Assembly (NCBI GenBank): GCA_022560025.1
Contig: JAFISE010000096.1
Span: 62,001-126,000 of the forward strand
Source of the DNA: Stagonosporopsis chrysanthemi
Taxonomy: Eukaryota; Ascomycota; Dothideomycetes; Pleosporales; Didymellaceae
Direction of reading: 5' to 3'
Length of the DNA stretch: 64,000 nucleotides
This document shows, in pieces, positions 22,662-32,645 of the stretch. A program made the translations under genes and the position numbers. Numbering within the stretch: the stretch's first letter is position 1; each line of letters begins with the position of its first letter. Under the pieces are notes generated by a model. It was given only the letters and a program-made list of their open reading frames with translations, had not been told where the DNA came from and made no database searches.

Positions 22662-25209
22662 ATGGCGTGCGTACATGTTGACGCGCCAGGTAACACCCCG
22701 CGTTTCCGACCGCCCCGCAGCAGTGTATTTACATGTTTATAGAGCTCCGCTCGCCAGGACCGACCCAATCTGTATATCGAGAGGATTGTACGCAGTGCTT
22801 CGACTCGATCGTGAGTATCTCTAATGCGTCAGGCATACCCATCCTGACATCAATTCAGGACGATCCCACAGGTCTTGATGTGTGCTTATACTGCTTTAAT
22901 GGCGGCTGCACAGCAGACCGTGGCCATTCCCTCCTTCATGTGTCGGGAACAAGCCATCCTCTCGTCCTCAACATCAAGCGCACACGCAAGCAAATCTCAC
23001 GTGAAGAACCGCCGGCGAAGATGACAAAGCTATCGATTGCCGCCGAGACCGAGACCGACCGCTACGATACCACAACCACCGTCAAGTGCTACGAGTGCGG
23101 CATTGATGAGGTGGATAAAAGCTCTGGAAAGCTCCCCGAGCTTGTTGATGCTGTGCTTAAGGCGAACACATTCGCCAGGCAGGAAGAGGTCAAAGCATGG
23201 GAGCAGGAAATGACTGCTTGTGAGCACACATTGTGCCTTGAGCAGCAGGAAGCGAGGCAGATCGAGTCTGGAGCTCTCGGACATTGTTCAGAATGCGAAC
23301 TCAACGAGAACCTCTGGCTGTGCTTAAGTTGTGGTAACCTCGGCTGCGGACGACAGCAGTTTGGTGGTGTTGGTGGCAACTCGCACGGTGTAGGGCACAC
23401 GAAGTCAACAGGACATCCAGTTGCTGTCAAGCTGGGTTCTCTGACTGCTGACGGAACGGCCGATATCTACTGCTACGCTTGCGATGAAGAGCGAGTCGAC
23501 CCTGAGCTCCCGAATCACCTGGCGCATTGGGGCATCAACATTAAGGACCGAGTGAAGACGGAGAAAAGCTTGACTGAGATGCAAGTTGAGCAAAATCTGC
23601 GGTGGGAATTTGCCATGACGACAGAGGACGGCAAAGAGCTAAAGCCCTTGTTCGGTCCAGACTTTACCGGACTGAAGAATCTGGGTAACAGCTGCTACCT
23701 CAACAGTACGCTACAGGCATTGTTCGCGATACCGGAGTTCCGAGATCGATATTATCTTCCCGAGCAAGGCCCACCTGATGCAGCTCTCCCAGCTGAGGAT
23801 CTTGAGACCCAGCTTCGTAAGATTGCTGATGGACTGATCTCTGGTCGATACTCGAAGCCAGACAGCGATGTTATCGTTACCGAAGATACTCCCGAGGTAC
23901 CGCACCAACGAGGTGTGGCACCAGCTATGCTGAAACATCTGATTGGGCGCGGACATGCAGAGTTCTCCACTATGCGACAGCAGGACGCCTTTGAGCTGCT
24001 CCTACATCTACTCAAACTCATTTCCCGATCCCAGCATGTTGCACCTTTCAAGGACCCCGTCGATGCATTCAGATTCGTCATGGAGCAGCGTTTACAGTGT
24101 GTCAGCTGCAAGCGAGTCCGATACCGATCAGACGAGCAGGAGAACATTTCCATCCCTGTACCCATTCGGAGAGTACCAAAGGACGCACAGATGGACGCTA
24201 CGGACAGTCAAGGCAAAGAGAAGGACAAGGAAGAGTTTGAGTCGGTCACACTGAAAGAGTGTCTTGACATCTTCACGGCCGAAGAGTTGGTCGAGCTCAC
24301 ATGTGGTGCTTGCGGCAGTAAGGATGGCTTCACAAAGAGGAGCATGTTCAAGACCTTCCCTTCTGTCTTGGCTGTCAATGCTCGTCGCTTCGAGATTGTC
24401 AATTGGGTGCCCACAAAACAAGATGTTCCGGTCATCGTCAACGACGAAGCGATACCGTTCGATGCATACAAGTCACACGGTCTCCAGGATAACGAGGAAG
24501 TACTCCCTGATGACGCTGATACCGGAAGCTCGTCCAAGTGGACGCCAAATGAGGCTGCGCTTTCGATGCTAGAAGCTATGGGCTTCCCTCGTGTGCGGTG
24601 CGAGAAGGCGCTGCATGCTACCGGCAACGAGGATCCAGAGGCTGCCTCGAACTGGCTCTTCGCTCACATGGAAGACCCCGACATTGATGACCCTGTTGAT
24701 TTCAACGCTGGTAGTGGAAGTGGATCTGGCGGCAGTGTGCCGAGCGCAATTGATCCAGAGAAGATTGAGATGCTGAGTGGCATGGGCTTCAACGCTCCAC
24801 AGGCTCGGCAGGCACTGAAAGAGACTGGAGGAGATATGGAGCGAGCTGTGGAGTGGTTGTTCAGTCACCCGGAAGCTGCCGGCGATTTTGGTGAGGATGC
24901 AAGCGCAGAGGTGAATCCACGTCGTCAACTCCTTCTATAACACACTGACACAAGTAGGCGCCTACTGAATCACAAGAAAAGCCTTTGGTTGGGAGCGACA
25001 AGCTGCCCGCCAACTTCCAGCTGCAGTCCATTGTTTGTCACAAGGGCAGTTCTATCCATGCTGGGCACTACGTTGCGTTCGTCCGCAAGCAGCTGCCTGA
25101 CGAGCAAGACACTGCTTGGGTACTCTTCAACGACGAGAAGATAGCAAAGGCTGCCGACATCGACGAGATGAAGAAGTTTGCATATGTTTATTTCTTCAGG
25201 CGTTTGTAA
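22662..25209 (+). CDS. UBP14: Ubiquitin C-terminal hydrolase (UBP14 / USP5 type), 799 aa
   Basis: Disassembles free polyubiquitin chains. CDS 22662-22689, 22743-22810, 22859-24910 and 24958-25209. Introns are 53, 48 and 47 nt; the second is stop-free and in frame. The tiny first exon supplies MACVHVDAP. Domain order: Cys/His-rich N-terminal zinc finger (CTQCF...CLYCFNGGC...H), a second ZnF-UBP (CSECELNENLWLCLSCGNLGCGR...HGVGH), Cys box with nucleophile in GLKNLGNSCYLNSTLQALF, two UBA domains (LSMLEAMGFPRVRCEKALHA; IEMLSGMGFNAPQARQALKE), and the His box in KGSSIHAGHYVAFVRK. Ends YVYFFRRL. Architecture and length are canonical. Confidence 0.95.
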
Positions 25210-25702
25210 GACGGGCGGTCTAGGTGCATTGATGAGCTAGCATAGCGGAAGCGGAGTTGATTGCGATTGGCGCGTTTGAACCTGCCAAATCAAAAGAGGG
25301 ACGTTACAGAGCATGGTTGAGTACGATTGACGAGTCTCGCAGACGACATGTTGCAGAGCCGTAAATTCAATACAAGACACGAGTGCAGCACGATGCTTGA
25401 TATGAATTATTTGCATGTGATGACAATTGTGTTTCATCTGATAAGGTCTTGCTGTCCGGAGATAGCGCTCGCTGCTCGGTCAATGGCTCGTTTCTCCGAC
25501 GGATGATGTGGGGTTTGGCCAAAGCTTGGATTACATCGCCGAGACTCGCAGGGGCGATAAGTGACATCTTTTCCGTGCAATTCCTCGACGTACATTACAC
25601 CATCACCACCTACACACAACTTTCACGCATTGACAACCTATTGCATTCAATCGATTGCAATATCACGAAATACTCGTGACCACACAAATCCACATTTCCG
25701 CC
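25210..25702. other. Intergenic UBP14-ISU1
   Basis: UBP14 3' flank and ISU1 promoter. Nothing else recognised. Confidence 0.5.
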
Positions 25703-26465
25703 ATGTTCAGGAGAGTCGCAGCAGCAGTTCCCGCCCAGGCCGGCCGAGTGCTCGCAACCGCCGCCAGGCCCAGCATCGCCTCGCCCCTCCGCACAGCAGC
25801 CCCCACAGTCTCCGCCGCAGGCAGGCGGCAGTACCACGAGAAAGATAAGTCGCACTTTTGCGCAATGACGGTGATGAGGTAGGAGTGGCAAGGGTCGGAG
25901 AGTGTTTCGAGTTGCGCTCCATCCCTCACTGGCGCACAGTCTGACAGAACGACCAGCTAACACCCGCAGCACTGCTCGACCACTACAGCCGTCCCCGTAA
26001 TGTCGGATCCATGTCGAAGACTGACACTGATGTCGGTACCGGTCTTGTTGGCGCACCCGCATGCGGCGACGTCATGAAGTTGCAGATCCGTGTCGACCCC
26101 AACAACAACACCATCAGCGATGTCAAGTTCAAGACTTTCGGCTGCGGCAGCGCGATCGCAAGCTCAAGCTACTTGACTGAGTTGGTGCGTGGTATGACTC
26201 TGGAAGATGCCGCCAGGATCAAGAACACCGAGATCGCAAAGGAGCTGTGTCTGCCGCCTGTCAAGCGTAAGTGCTGATCGTAATGATTAGCAGATACGTT
26301 ACTGATTCCTTTTCAGTCCACTGCTCTATGCTCGCAGAAGACGCCATCAAGTCCGCCATCTCGAACTACTACACCAAGAACCCTAACGCCCGCGCAACAG
26401 ATCTCGGCGGCAAATCGGCGCCGCTGCCTAAGGTCGAGGTCGAGACCGTATCCGCTACTGCGTAG
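25703..26465 (+). CDS. ISU1: Mitochondrial iron-sulfur cluster scaffold Isu1
   Basis: Scaffold on which Nfs1/Isd11 and frataxin assemble [2Fe-2S] clusters. Exons 25703-25844, 25973-26266 and 26317-26465 give 194 aa. The N-terminus is a mitochondrial presequence (MFRRVAAAVPAQAGRVLATA). The mature part has the three cluster-ligand cysteines (GAPACGD, FGCGSAIASSS, LPPVKLHCSMLAEDA, the last created by splicing) and the LPPVK motif bound by the Hsp70 Ssq1. No GT-AG solution joins exons 1 and 2 in frame without a stop or extra residues. An AT-AC intron (25845-25972, starting ATAAGT and ending GCAGCAC) gives YHEKVLDHYSRPRNVG exactly as in relatives. The second intron (50 nt) is ordinary. Confidence 0.93.
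25845..25972 (+). other. Probable AT-AC intron of ISU1
   Basis: 128 nt, begins ATAAGT and ends AC, with CTAAC about 20 nt before the end. Boundaries were chosen because they restore the conserved HEK-V-LDHY junction (codon G|TG). The 5' end resembles U2-type ATAAG donors rather than the U12-type ATATCC. Transcript evidence is needed. Confidence 0.75.
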
Positions 26466-27434
26466 ATGATGGAAGAAGGAGAAATGAAATTGATACCAGA
26501 AGACGATGGAAGCGATGCATGACGCAGAGATGAAAATTTGGAACGAGAGGAGGACAGAAGCCGATGTACAAAACCCTACCTTGCGAGTTTCCACCACCAC
26601 GCCTTTCGCTCCTCAGCCCTATCAGGAAATGCTCGGCGTTCGTGCGTTCATAGCTGGCTCGAGACTGGTTACATGACGAGTCGAAGCTTCTTTGTGTAAA
26701 CAACAAACGATGAATAAAAAGATGAAAACGACAGAGCGATGTAGTAAAGTGATGCATTCAACAAACTGGCAGTGCTTATATGTAGTACCAGAGAGTACCA
26801 TGATGACTTCGCGGTTTTCATCTAATGCGGAAGCGTGAGACTTTGTGCAGCCAGGGGCAGCGTCAGAGCTTATATTGTAGCAACGAGATACGGTGGAACC
26901 GGATCGGCTCACACACGCCTGTATGTGCTGAGCGTCACGCCACTTTTGGCTAGACTGTGGGGAAGGCAAGGCGAGCCTAGAATCTGATAACCGTGCTTGT
27001 GGTGATCCGCGATCTGATTATGCATCTTGGTATAGTATAGATGGCGCTGTGTGTGTATTGACATCTCTCGCCTGCACGCACTTCATGCCAATGCCGTGGA
27101 TGATTTGGAACTCGTATTTGAAGTTGATGCTCGACTGTCGCAACCTGTCGAACTATGTTGGTACACGCCGGACCCTTTCGTCTACCTACAAGCAAGGAAG
27201 GACTGCATGTGTGCTAGATACCGGCTGAACGCCAACGCCGTCGCTGTGAAGTCAAGGGTAAACGATCCTTTCCCGTCTCCACTCTGTGTTCGTGATGTGA
27301 TTCTTGTGCACTGTACAATATGCCACCGCTCTCTTCCCTCGAGCGCTCCGCTGACTCTCGCAATTTGGCGAGAACAGATCTTCTACTTTGGGGATGTACT
27401 GGAGTCGAAGGACGCCGATGTGAAGTGACGCTTT
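26466..27434. other. Convergent intergenic region
   Basis: About 970 bases between the ISU1 and carrier 3' ends. A plus-strand open frame (27051-27428) has no family match or start context and is not called. Confidence 0.45.
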
Positions 27435-28717
27435 CTATAGGAAGCCAGAATTCCACGATCCCATGAGCATGTCGCGTGTCATCTCGAAGCTAAGCCAGCT
27501 ACTGGCCATGCTGGGTGCGACCTTGAGCAGATTCGGCACGATGCCCTTGTATAACCCTTTGATGCCTTCTGACATGACAATCTGTTTTATCGCATCGCCG
27601 ATACCGGCGTATTTGTACCCCATGCCGCTCATGGTGTTGATCTGGAATCGTCGTCGCAGCACGTCGAATGGGTATGTGATGGTCTGCGCAACGGCGCCGG
27701 AGACAGCACCAGCTCCAAGTTTGCCAAAAGCACCGGGGTCCTTCTGGCCCTCGGGCGTGAACTGTGTGCGTGCCAGTTCGTACACCATAAAGTTCAGTCC
27801 GACGTATGGGGCCACTCCAGCGACAGTGGGGAGAATGCCTCTGTACAGTGCAGGGAATCCTCCTTCGGTCCTGTACATGTTTGCCATGAGCGTCCACATG
27901 CCTGGCAATTTCTTGCCTTCTTCTCTTTGGAGAGTTGAGAATGATGCGGATTGGATCGATAACCGTGTGCGAACGATGTCGAGAGGGTATGTGAAGGATA
28001 CCGATGTGATGCCAGCGAGACCTCCGCAGAAGAGTCGCTGGTATGCGTCTAAAGGAGCGCCGGGTTCGCTTTCAAAGAACTGAAACTGTCAGCTGCAAGG
28101 TCGCAATTGTGCCCTCGTCGTCAGAAGAGTAATTGTCGTCCGTCGTTTGTTGTGGAGAACTCCAATTTCGTGTCCCCTACGGCCGTACGACTTCAATCTT
28201 CACGTGGACCGCACTGGGCGGCCGCTTCCATCGTGATGCCCGGAAAGATCCAGTCAAACAAGATGAAGCCAAATGAGCAAGGTGCGTCGAAAAGGAGTTA
28301 CTCACCCTCTTGTAGACGTTGTATGCGCTGAACTGCACCGCAGAGTAGGGTACGATCCGTATGCAATTCGTGCCATTGCCAGCCATAAACCCTCTCCAGC
28401 CCTCCTCCCTCCACATCTTTGCTAGAGCCTTTGGTACTGACATCTTGTATTCCTCGCGGCCAACACTCTGGACTTGAAACAAGATCTTAAGGCGCTCAAG
28501 AGGCGAGACAACGGTTCTGGAAACAGCGCCGGCAACACCTCCAGCGACGAAGGAAGCCACCACTGGTTGCGCAAGGATTTCCTTGAATTTCTCAAGCGCC
28601 GTGGGGTTTGGTGCGCTCAGAGGCTGCAGTTGCGTTGTAAGCTGGAGTTTGGCAGCCGCAAAGGGTGATCACACGTACGTTTGCGCCCGTTCCTGGCGGA
28701 GCTGGCGCAACAGCCAT
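27435..28717 (-). CDS. Mitochondrial carrier protein, yeast Ypr011c-like (candidate APS/PAPS carrier), 333 aa
   Basis: CDS is the complement of 27435-28079, 28306-28623 and 28679-28717. Exon 1 codes MAVAPAPPGTGAN; introns are 55 and 226 nt. Three carrier repeats are present, with PxD/ExxRxR/K signatures: SPLERLKILFQ in repeat 1, YPLDIVRTRLSIQ in repeat 2, YPFDVLRRRFQ in repeat 3, each followed by an acidic/Gly motif such as YKGIVPNLLK. Closest remembered relative is yeast Ypr011c, reported to move adenosine 5'-phosphosulfate and PAP, because of matching text around RTVVSPLERLKILFQVQS, GNGTNCIRIVPYSAVQF and AVAQTITYPFDVLRRRFQ. Substrate is an inference. Confidence 0.85.
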
Positions 28718-30116
28718 TGTTGAGGGATAATCAGAGTCCTGTATGTTCTGTAATCACACCTGAAGGAAAGGTGTCTGGCGCAGGAGAAAAGTCCGCGAAC
28801 CGAGCAGCTGCACGTTCACCGGGGGCAGGGGGCGAAGGTAGTCGCTGCTGTCGAGCTCATCGGTATTTGCAGCGGCGCAATTGTTGACAGGCGGGCGCTT
28901 TGTATCGCAAGCAAGAGCTGGTATTATGCGTCGAATGGATCAGCCATGTAAGGCAAACAATTGGCGGTCGATCCGTGTGTTGCGGATGACAGGTCGCGGC
29001 GCAATGGGCGAGTGCGGGCGTCTGAAGCTGTGATCTCCGGCGTAGTGGAGTTTGGTGATCCAGAGATTTTAGCGCGGTGAGCCGAACGAATTGCCTGGGG
29101 GCCCGTTTCTTTTAAAGGGACCAAGGTTCCCTTGACGTGAACTACCCGCCCGGTCCTTCGCGATGCTGCAGTAGTCCAGCACGCCTTAAGAGCTGTTCCC
29201 CATGTTTGGCAGCTGCCGCTTGAGCTGCACCAGACAGATGTAGCTTGTTGTCTCTCACTCCACTTCACATCATGTTCATGGCTGGCAGGCGGTCCCGCGC
29301 GCTTCATTTGCCAGCAAAGCAAGGACGCCATGGGAGCACAGGGTCTGTGGATGCGATGGCGCGCTGGTCTCCGGGTGCCCCTTTCCAGCCTCAAGTCAGC
29401 TGGCGCTGGCGTCTGCACCAGTCGCGTTCTAATTGAACTGATCACGGGCGCATCAGGTCACCGCCATCGCCAGTGCTGCGAAACATAGTCCCAGCTCATT
29501 CTGGTTGTTGCTCGTGCATGCAACCGCAGACCTGGTATATGGGTTTGTGTTGTTGCATAACCGTCAACGTCACCCTAGCAGATTATTACCGCTTTCACTG
29601 GTCATCGCACATGGCTCCTCTGGGCATCCCGCAACTCACCACAACGCTCCGAGCTGTCGCAGCGGCTCCACACGCCATATCTCTAGGCTGGTGGGGTGCA
29701 TAAGTCGGCCGTGGAAAAGCTTTGTCTACACGAGAAATATCCGGGTGCTGTTGTTGCGTGCTAGCTCTGCGAAGCTATCTTCAAAAGTAGTAGTAGGTAT
29801 CCACATGGACTGCGTCGACATCAGTACTCCAGAGTCAAGCAATTGTCTGCATTAGCACTTTGGCAATGACCAAGATTGAAGGGCATGCAGGAAGAGTTCG
29901 CCTCGGCAAGGTATCAACATTGCAAATTTTGGGAAAATGTCCAGACATGCTGCACATTGTACACACTAAACGCGTGCGCCAGCAAAACGGTCAGGTTTGG
30001 TAGGTGTGCGCCTGTTCTGCATCAAAACCGATGTACATTGAATTCAACACAAGGAGGCCGAAGCCGTCACCATCTCGACAATCTAACAAGAATGATATCT
30101 GCTGCATCTCCGCTAT
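28718..30116. other. Intergenic, 1.4 kb
   Basis: Carrier promoter and downstream flank of the type II membrane protein gene. I examined both strands and find no supported gene. Confidence 0.45.
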
Positions 30117-30857
30117 TCAGCCGCCTATAAGCCCTTTACACGCATCCTTCATACACAACGCCACAATCTCAAACTCCCTCTCATTACTGTTCAGTATCGT
30201 GTTGTTCTTCATGAGAAAGCAGTTAAACGGCTCGTTCTTCTGCGCCATAGCTTGTGTCTGGTCCCACCACCGTGGCACGAAACTGGCTCCAAGACAGGTA
30301 TTCGCGTTGGGCGGATTCGCGCTGTTATAGCTCTGGCACGCTTCTATGCAGTCCGATGGGGTCGCCGCAGAGAGCGCAGATAGTTGCGGATCTGTCCAGC
30401 GCGTCGCGCATACGGTTGTGTAGTCGACTTTCCACCTGCTCGATACATTGGACATGTACTTCTGTTCATGTATGTCGACCGGGCAGCCTGTGATTGGGAT
30501 TGGCAGGATGCGCGCAGAGGTGTCATTGCATGAGCTGTTTGTTGGGGCCAGGTCGTTTGTGATCGTTGATGAGTTGTGTTTGGTGTCTTTGCTGATTGCC
30601 TTGCCGATGAAGCCTCCTATTAAGCCTGCGATGACGGCTACAAGAAGTGCGTACAGTAGAAGATAGGGCCATCGTGTCCATCTCTGCCATTTCCCAGTAT
30701 TGTCTGAGAGATCTGATGTAGGCGCAATTTCCTTCGACGAATCTTGAACATGCTGAGGGGCCGAGTAGTCGGGCACTGAGTGTTTGTACGTCACGGCTTC
30801 CACGTGCGCAACGGCTTCTGGCAGATCATGGGAGGAGCTATTCTCTGGTTTCTGCAT
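30117..30857 (-). CDS. Type II membrane protein with Cys-rich ectodomain, 246 aa
   Basis: Intronless, ATG 30857. About 60 polar cytosolic residues, then WRWP-type basic-aromatic border and one membrane helix (YLLLYALLVAVIAGLIGGFIG, residues about 70-90). The outer part has several N-glycosylation sites (NSS, NDT, NVS, NNT) and eight or so Cys (NSSCND, TGCPVD, TVCATR, DCIEAC, NTCLGA, FNCFL, ALCMKDACKG), probably disulfide-bonded; the pattern DCIEACQSYN...CLGASF recalls PAN/apple-like modules, tentatively. Function unknown. Its promoter side is cut by the second poly-G gap 41 bases upstream. Confidence 0.7.
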   Translation of the reverse strand: MQKPENSSSHDLPEAVAHVEAVTYKHSVPDYSAPQHVQDSSKEIAPTSDLSDNTGKWQRWTRWPYLLLYALLVAVIAGLIGGFIGKAISKDTKHNSSTITNDLAPTNSSCNDTSARILPIPITGCPVDIHEQKYMSNVSSRWKVDYTTVCATRWTDPQLSALSAATPSDCIEACQSYNSANPPNANTCLGASFVPRWWDQTQAMAQKNEPFNCFLMKNNTILNSNEREFEIVALCMKDACKGLIGG

Positions 30858-30898
30858 GGTAAAGGTTCAGCGTGTTGAAACAGTCAAAGGAGGCAATC

Positions 30899-31048
30899 GG
30901 GGGGGGGGGGGGGGGCAGAAAACGAAAAAAAAAGGGCATTCGGCGGTTTAGGGCGGGGCGAAAGGGGGGGAAAGGAAAAACANNNNNNNNNNGGGGGGTG
31001 GGGTGGGGGGGGGGGGGGCGGGGCTGGGGGGGGGGGGGGGGGAGGGGA

Positions 31049-31107
<59 letters not shown>
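30899..31107. repeat. Poly-G tracts around the second assembly gap
   Basis: A 17-G run (30899-30915), then error-rich sequence, ten Ns, and long G runs interrupted by single bases up to 31107. Frames of pure Pro or Gly here are artefacts. Confidence 0.85.
30983..30992. other. Assembly gap, ten Ns
   Basis: Ten Ns. Left of it, 30916-30960 (containing AAAGGGCATTCGGCGG) is a corrupted copy of the unique sequence right of the G tract at 31108-31150 (AAAGGGCATTCCGCGG). As at 5.9 kb, one flank seems to be represented twice. Confidence 0.85.
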
Positions 31108-31109
<2 letters not shown>

Positions 31110-32645
31110 TGAACAGATGAACAAAGGGCATTCCGCGGATTATGACGAGGCTGACAGCTCGGTAAAGTCAATCAGTAAGTTAGGAAATGCTCAGCCTCGT
31201 CAGCACGAATACGCTTTCTTACCCGAGGAACGCAGATCGTAAGTTTTTAGGGGCATGATGTTCCTCGCCGATTGGGCACTGCTTCAGCCTTGCATCCCTT
31301 CTCGTATTGTTGCCCCCGAAATAGGTTTACTGATTGTTGGAGAGGCGTCAAATCTCGGTAATGTGCACCACGAGCTGGTAGTGTTAATTGGCACTCTCAT
31401 CCTGACGAAATGGGGGCCAAGGGTAGCTCTCAGGTTACACGCTCGTTCAGACCTTGGAACCACGTGGGTGATCTACCGCCGAGTAATACAGAAATCGTTG
31501 TTAGTGAGAGCACACAGAATCTTTGTTCAGCCGGAACCTAGACTTGCTCTGCCTAAAGTATGTCGATGCAGAGCGAGAACGTCAGCGTGCGGTAATAGGC
31601 TAATGCTGAAAGACACGTGACCAAACACTATCGTCAGGTTCTATTCAGCAAGTCTCCACCGCCATCAGTGGTCCTTCTTGTTGCCGTTTTCTATAACTTG
31701 CTCCTAGATCTCGTCGATCCGTCAGAAAGAAAGCTATGTAGGCATCTATCGGCAGCTGACCACCACCACACACCCAAGGGCCATTGATCCAGTGTAAGCT
31801 AGGGGCGCAGCTAAACCTTTGAGTGCAAGCACGGTCATGACCATTAGATGTTCTCTTCGTCAAAACTACGTCCTATTTAGCACAAACCTCCAGAATTGAG
31901 CAAAAACCTTCCCATGGCCGCACTACTGTACCAGACCATTTCTTCGACCTTGATAATATGACGCACCATGGAAGCCGAAGGCGAATGCTACGAGGATTGG
32001 ATACCTGCCAATTTCTCATTTCTTCCACATACGACCATAGGACGTTGAAAACAGGTTCTCCCGTCCGCTCAACCACACCCCAGGGGTCCGTTTGAGGTAT
32101 ATTGTGATTCACCTTTGTGTTTTCGGCAGTCACGCTTGTCAGCAACCCAGTCTCTTTTAGAAATGTTGCGCTCTTTCTTTGACTTTTAAAGTATAGGCTG
32201 CGTACTGACTTGCACTCTATAAGTAATGCTTCTTAGTACTGGTGGACATAAGCAGTTGATGCGCGTAGTCGTTACGCGGCACATACAGTTGGTGCGAGTT
32301 GACACTAGTGGCTCTGAAATGGAGTAGTGGCGAACTCAACACCAACCTCGACCTGTTGTCTCTGCGACCCAACTCTAGCCAAACGACTATAGCTATGGGA
32401 GCCTTAAACCCGTTCGTCAGCGCAGCAGTGACAGAGTCCAGGCCAGATTCGGGATGCGATGCCGTGAAGGAGTTGATTTGTAGAGTTGGGATGGGACGAG
32501 GGGTTGCCTCGTTACAAACGGCCCCCAACCCGCCAAGCACCACCATCAGCAGCGCGGCCATCCAAACGAGGCTGTGACACCCTCTCAAAAAGCGTGGCGG
32601 CCCTGCGTTGCTCCCACCCACAAGTACGCACCCATATATACGCCC
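31108..32645. other. Intergenic, 1.5 kb
   Basis: Apart from one possible coding relic on the minus strand (31873-32229) I see no gene. The 3' part is the promoter of the DUF3433 gene. Confidence 0.45.
31873..32229 (-). pseudogene. Possible coding relic, about 118 codons without start
   Basis: Open frame lacking a 5' start, but with protein-like composition: ECKSVRSLYFKSQRKSATFL, then QTDPWGVVERTGEPVFNVLW and SIRLRLPWCVILSRSKKWSG to a stop at 31873. No family recognised, no splice partner found. Could be an exon of an unrecognised gene or chance. Confidence 0.2.

Noticed and set aside
30838..31242. Proline-rich and glycine-rich open frames across the second gap
   Set aside because: Same artefact as at 5.9 kb.
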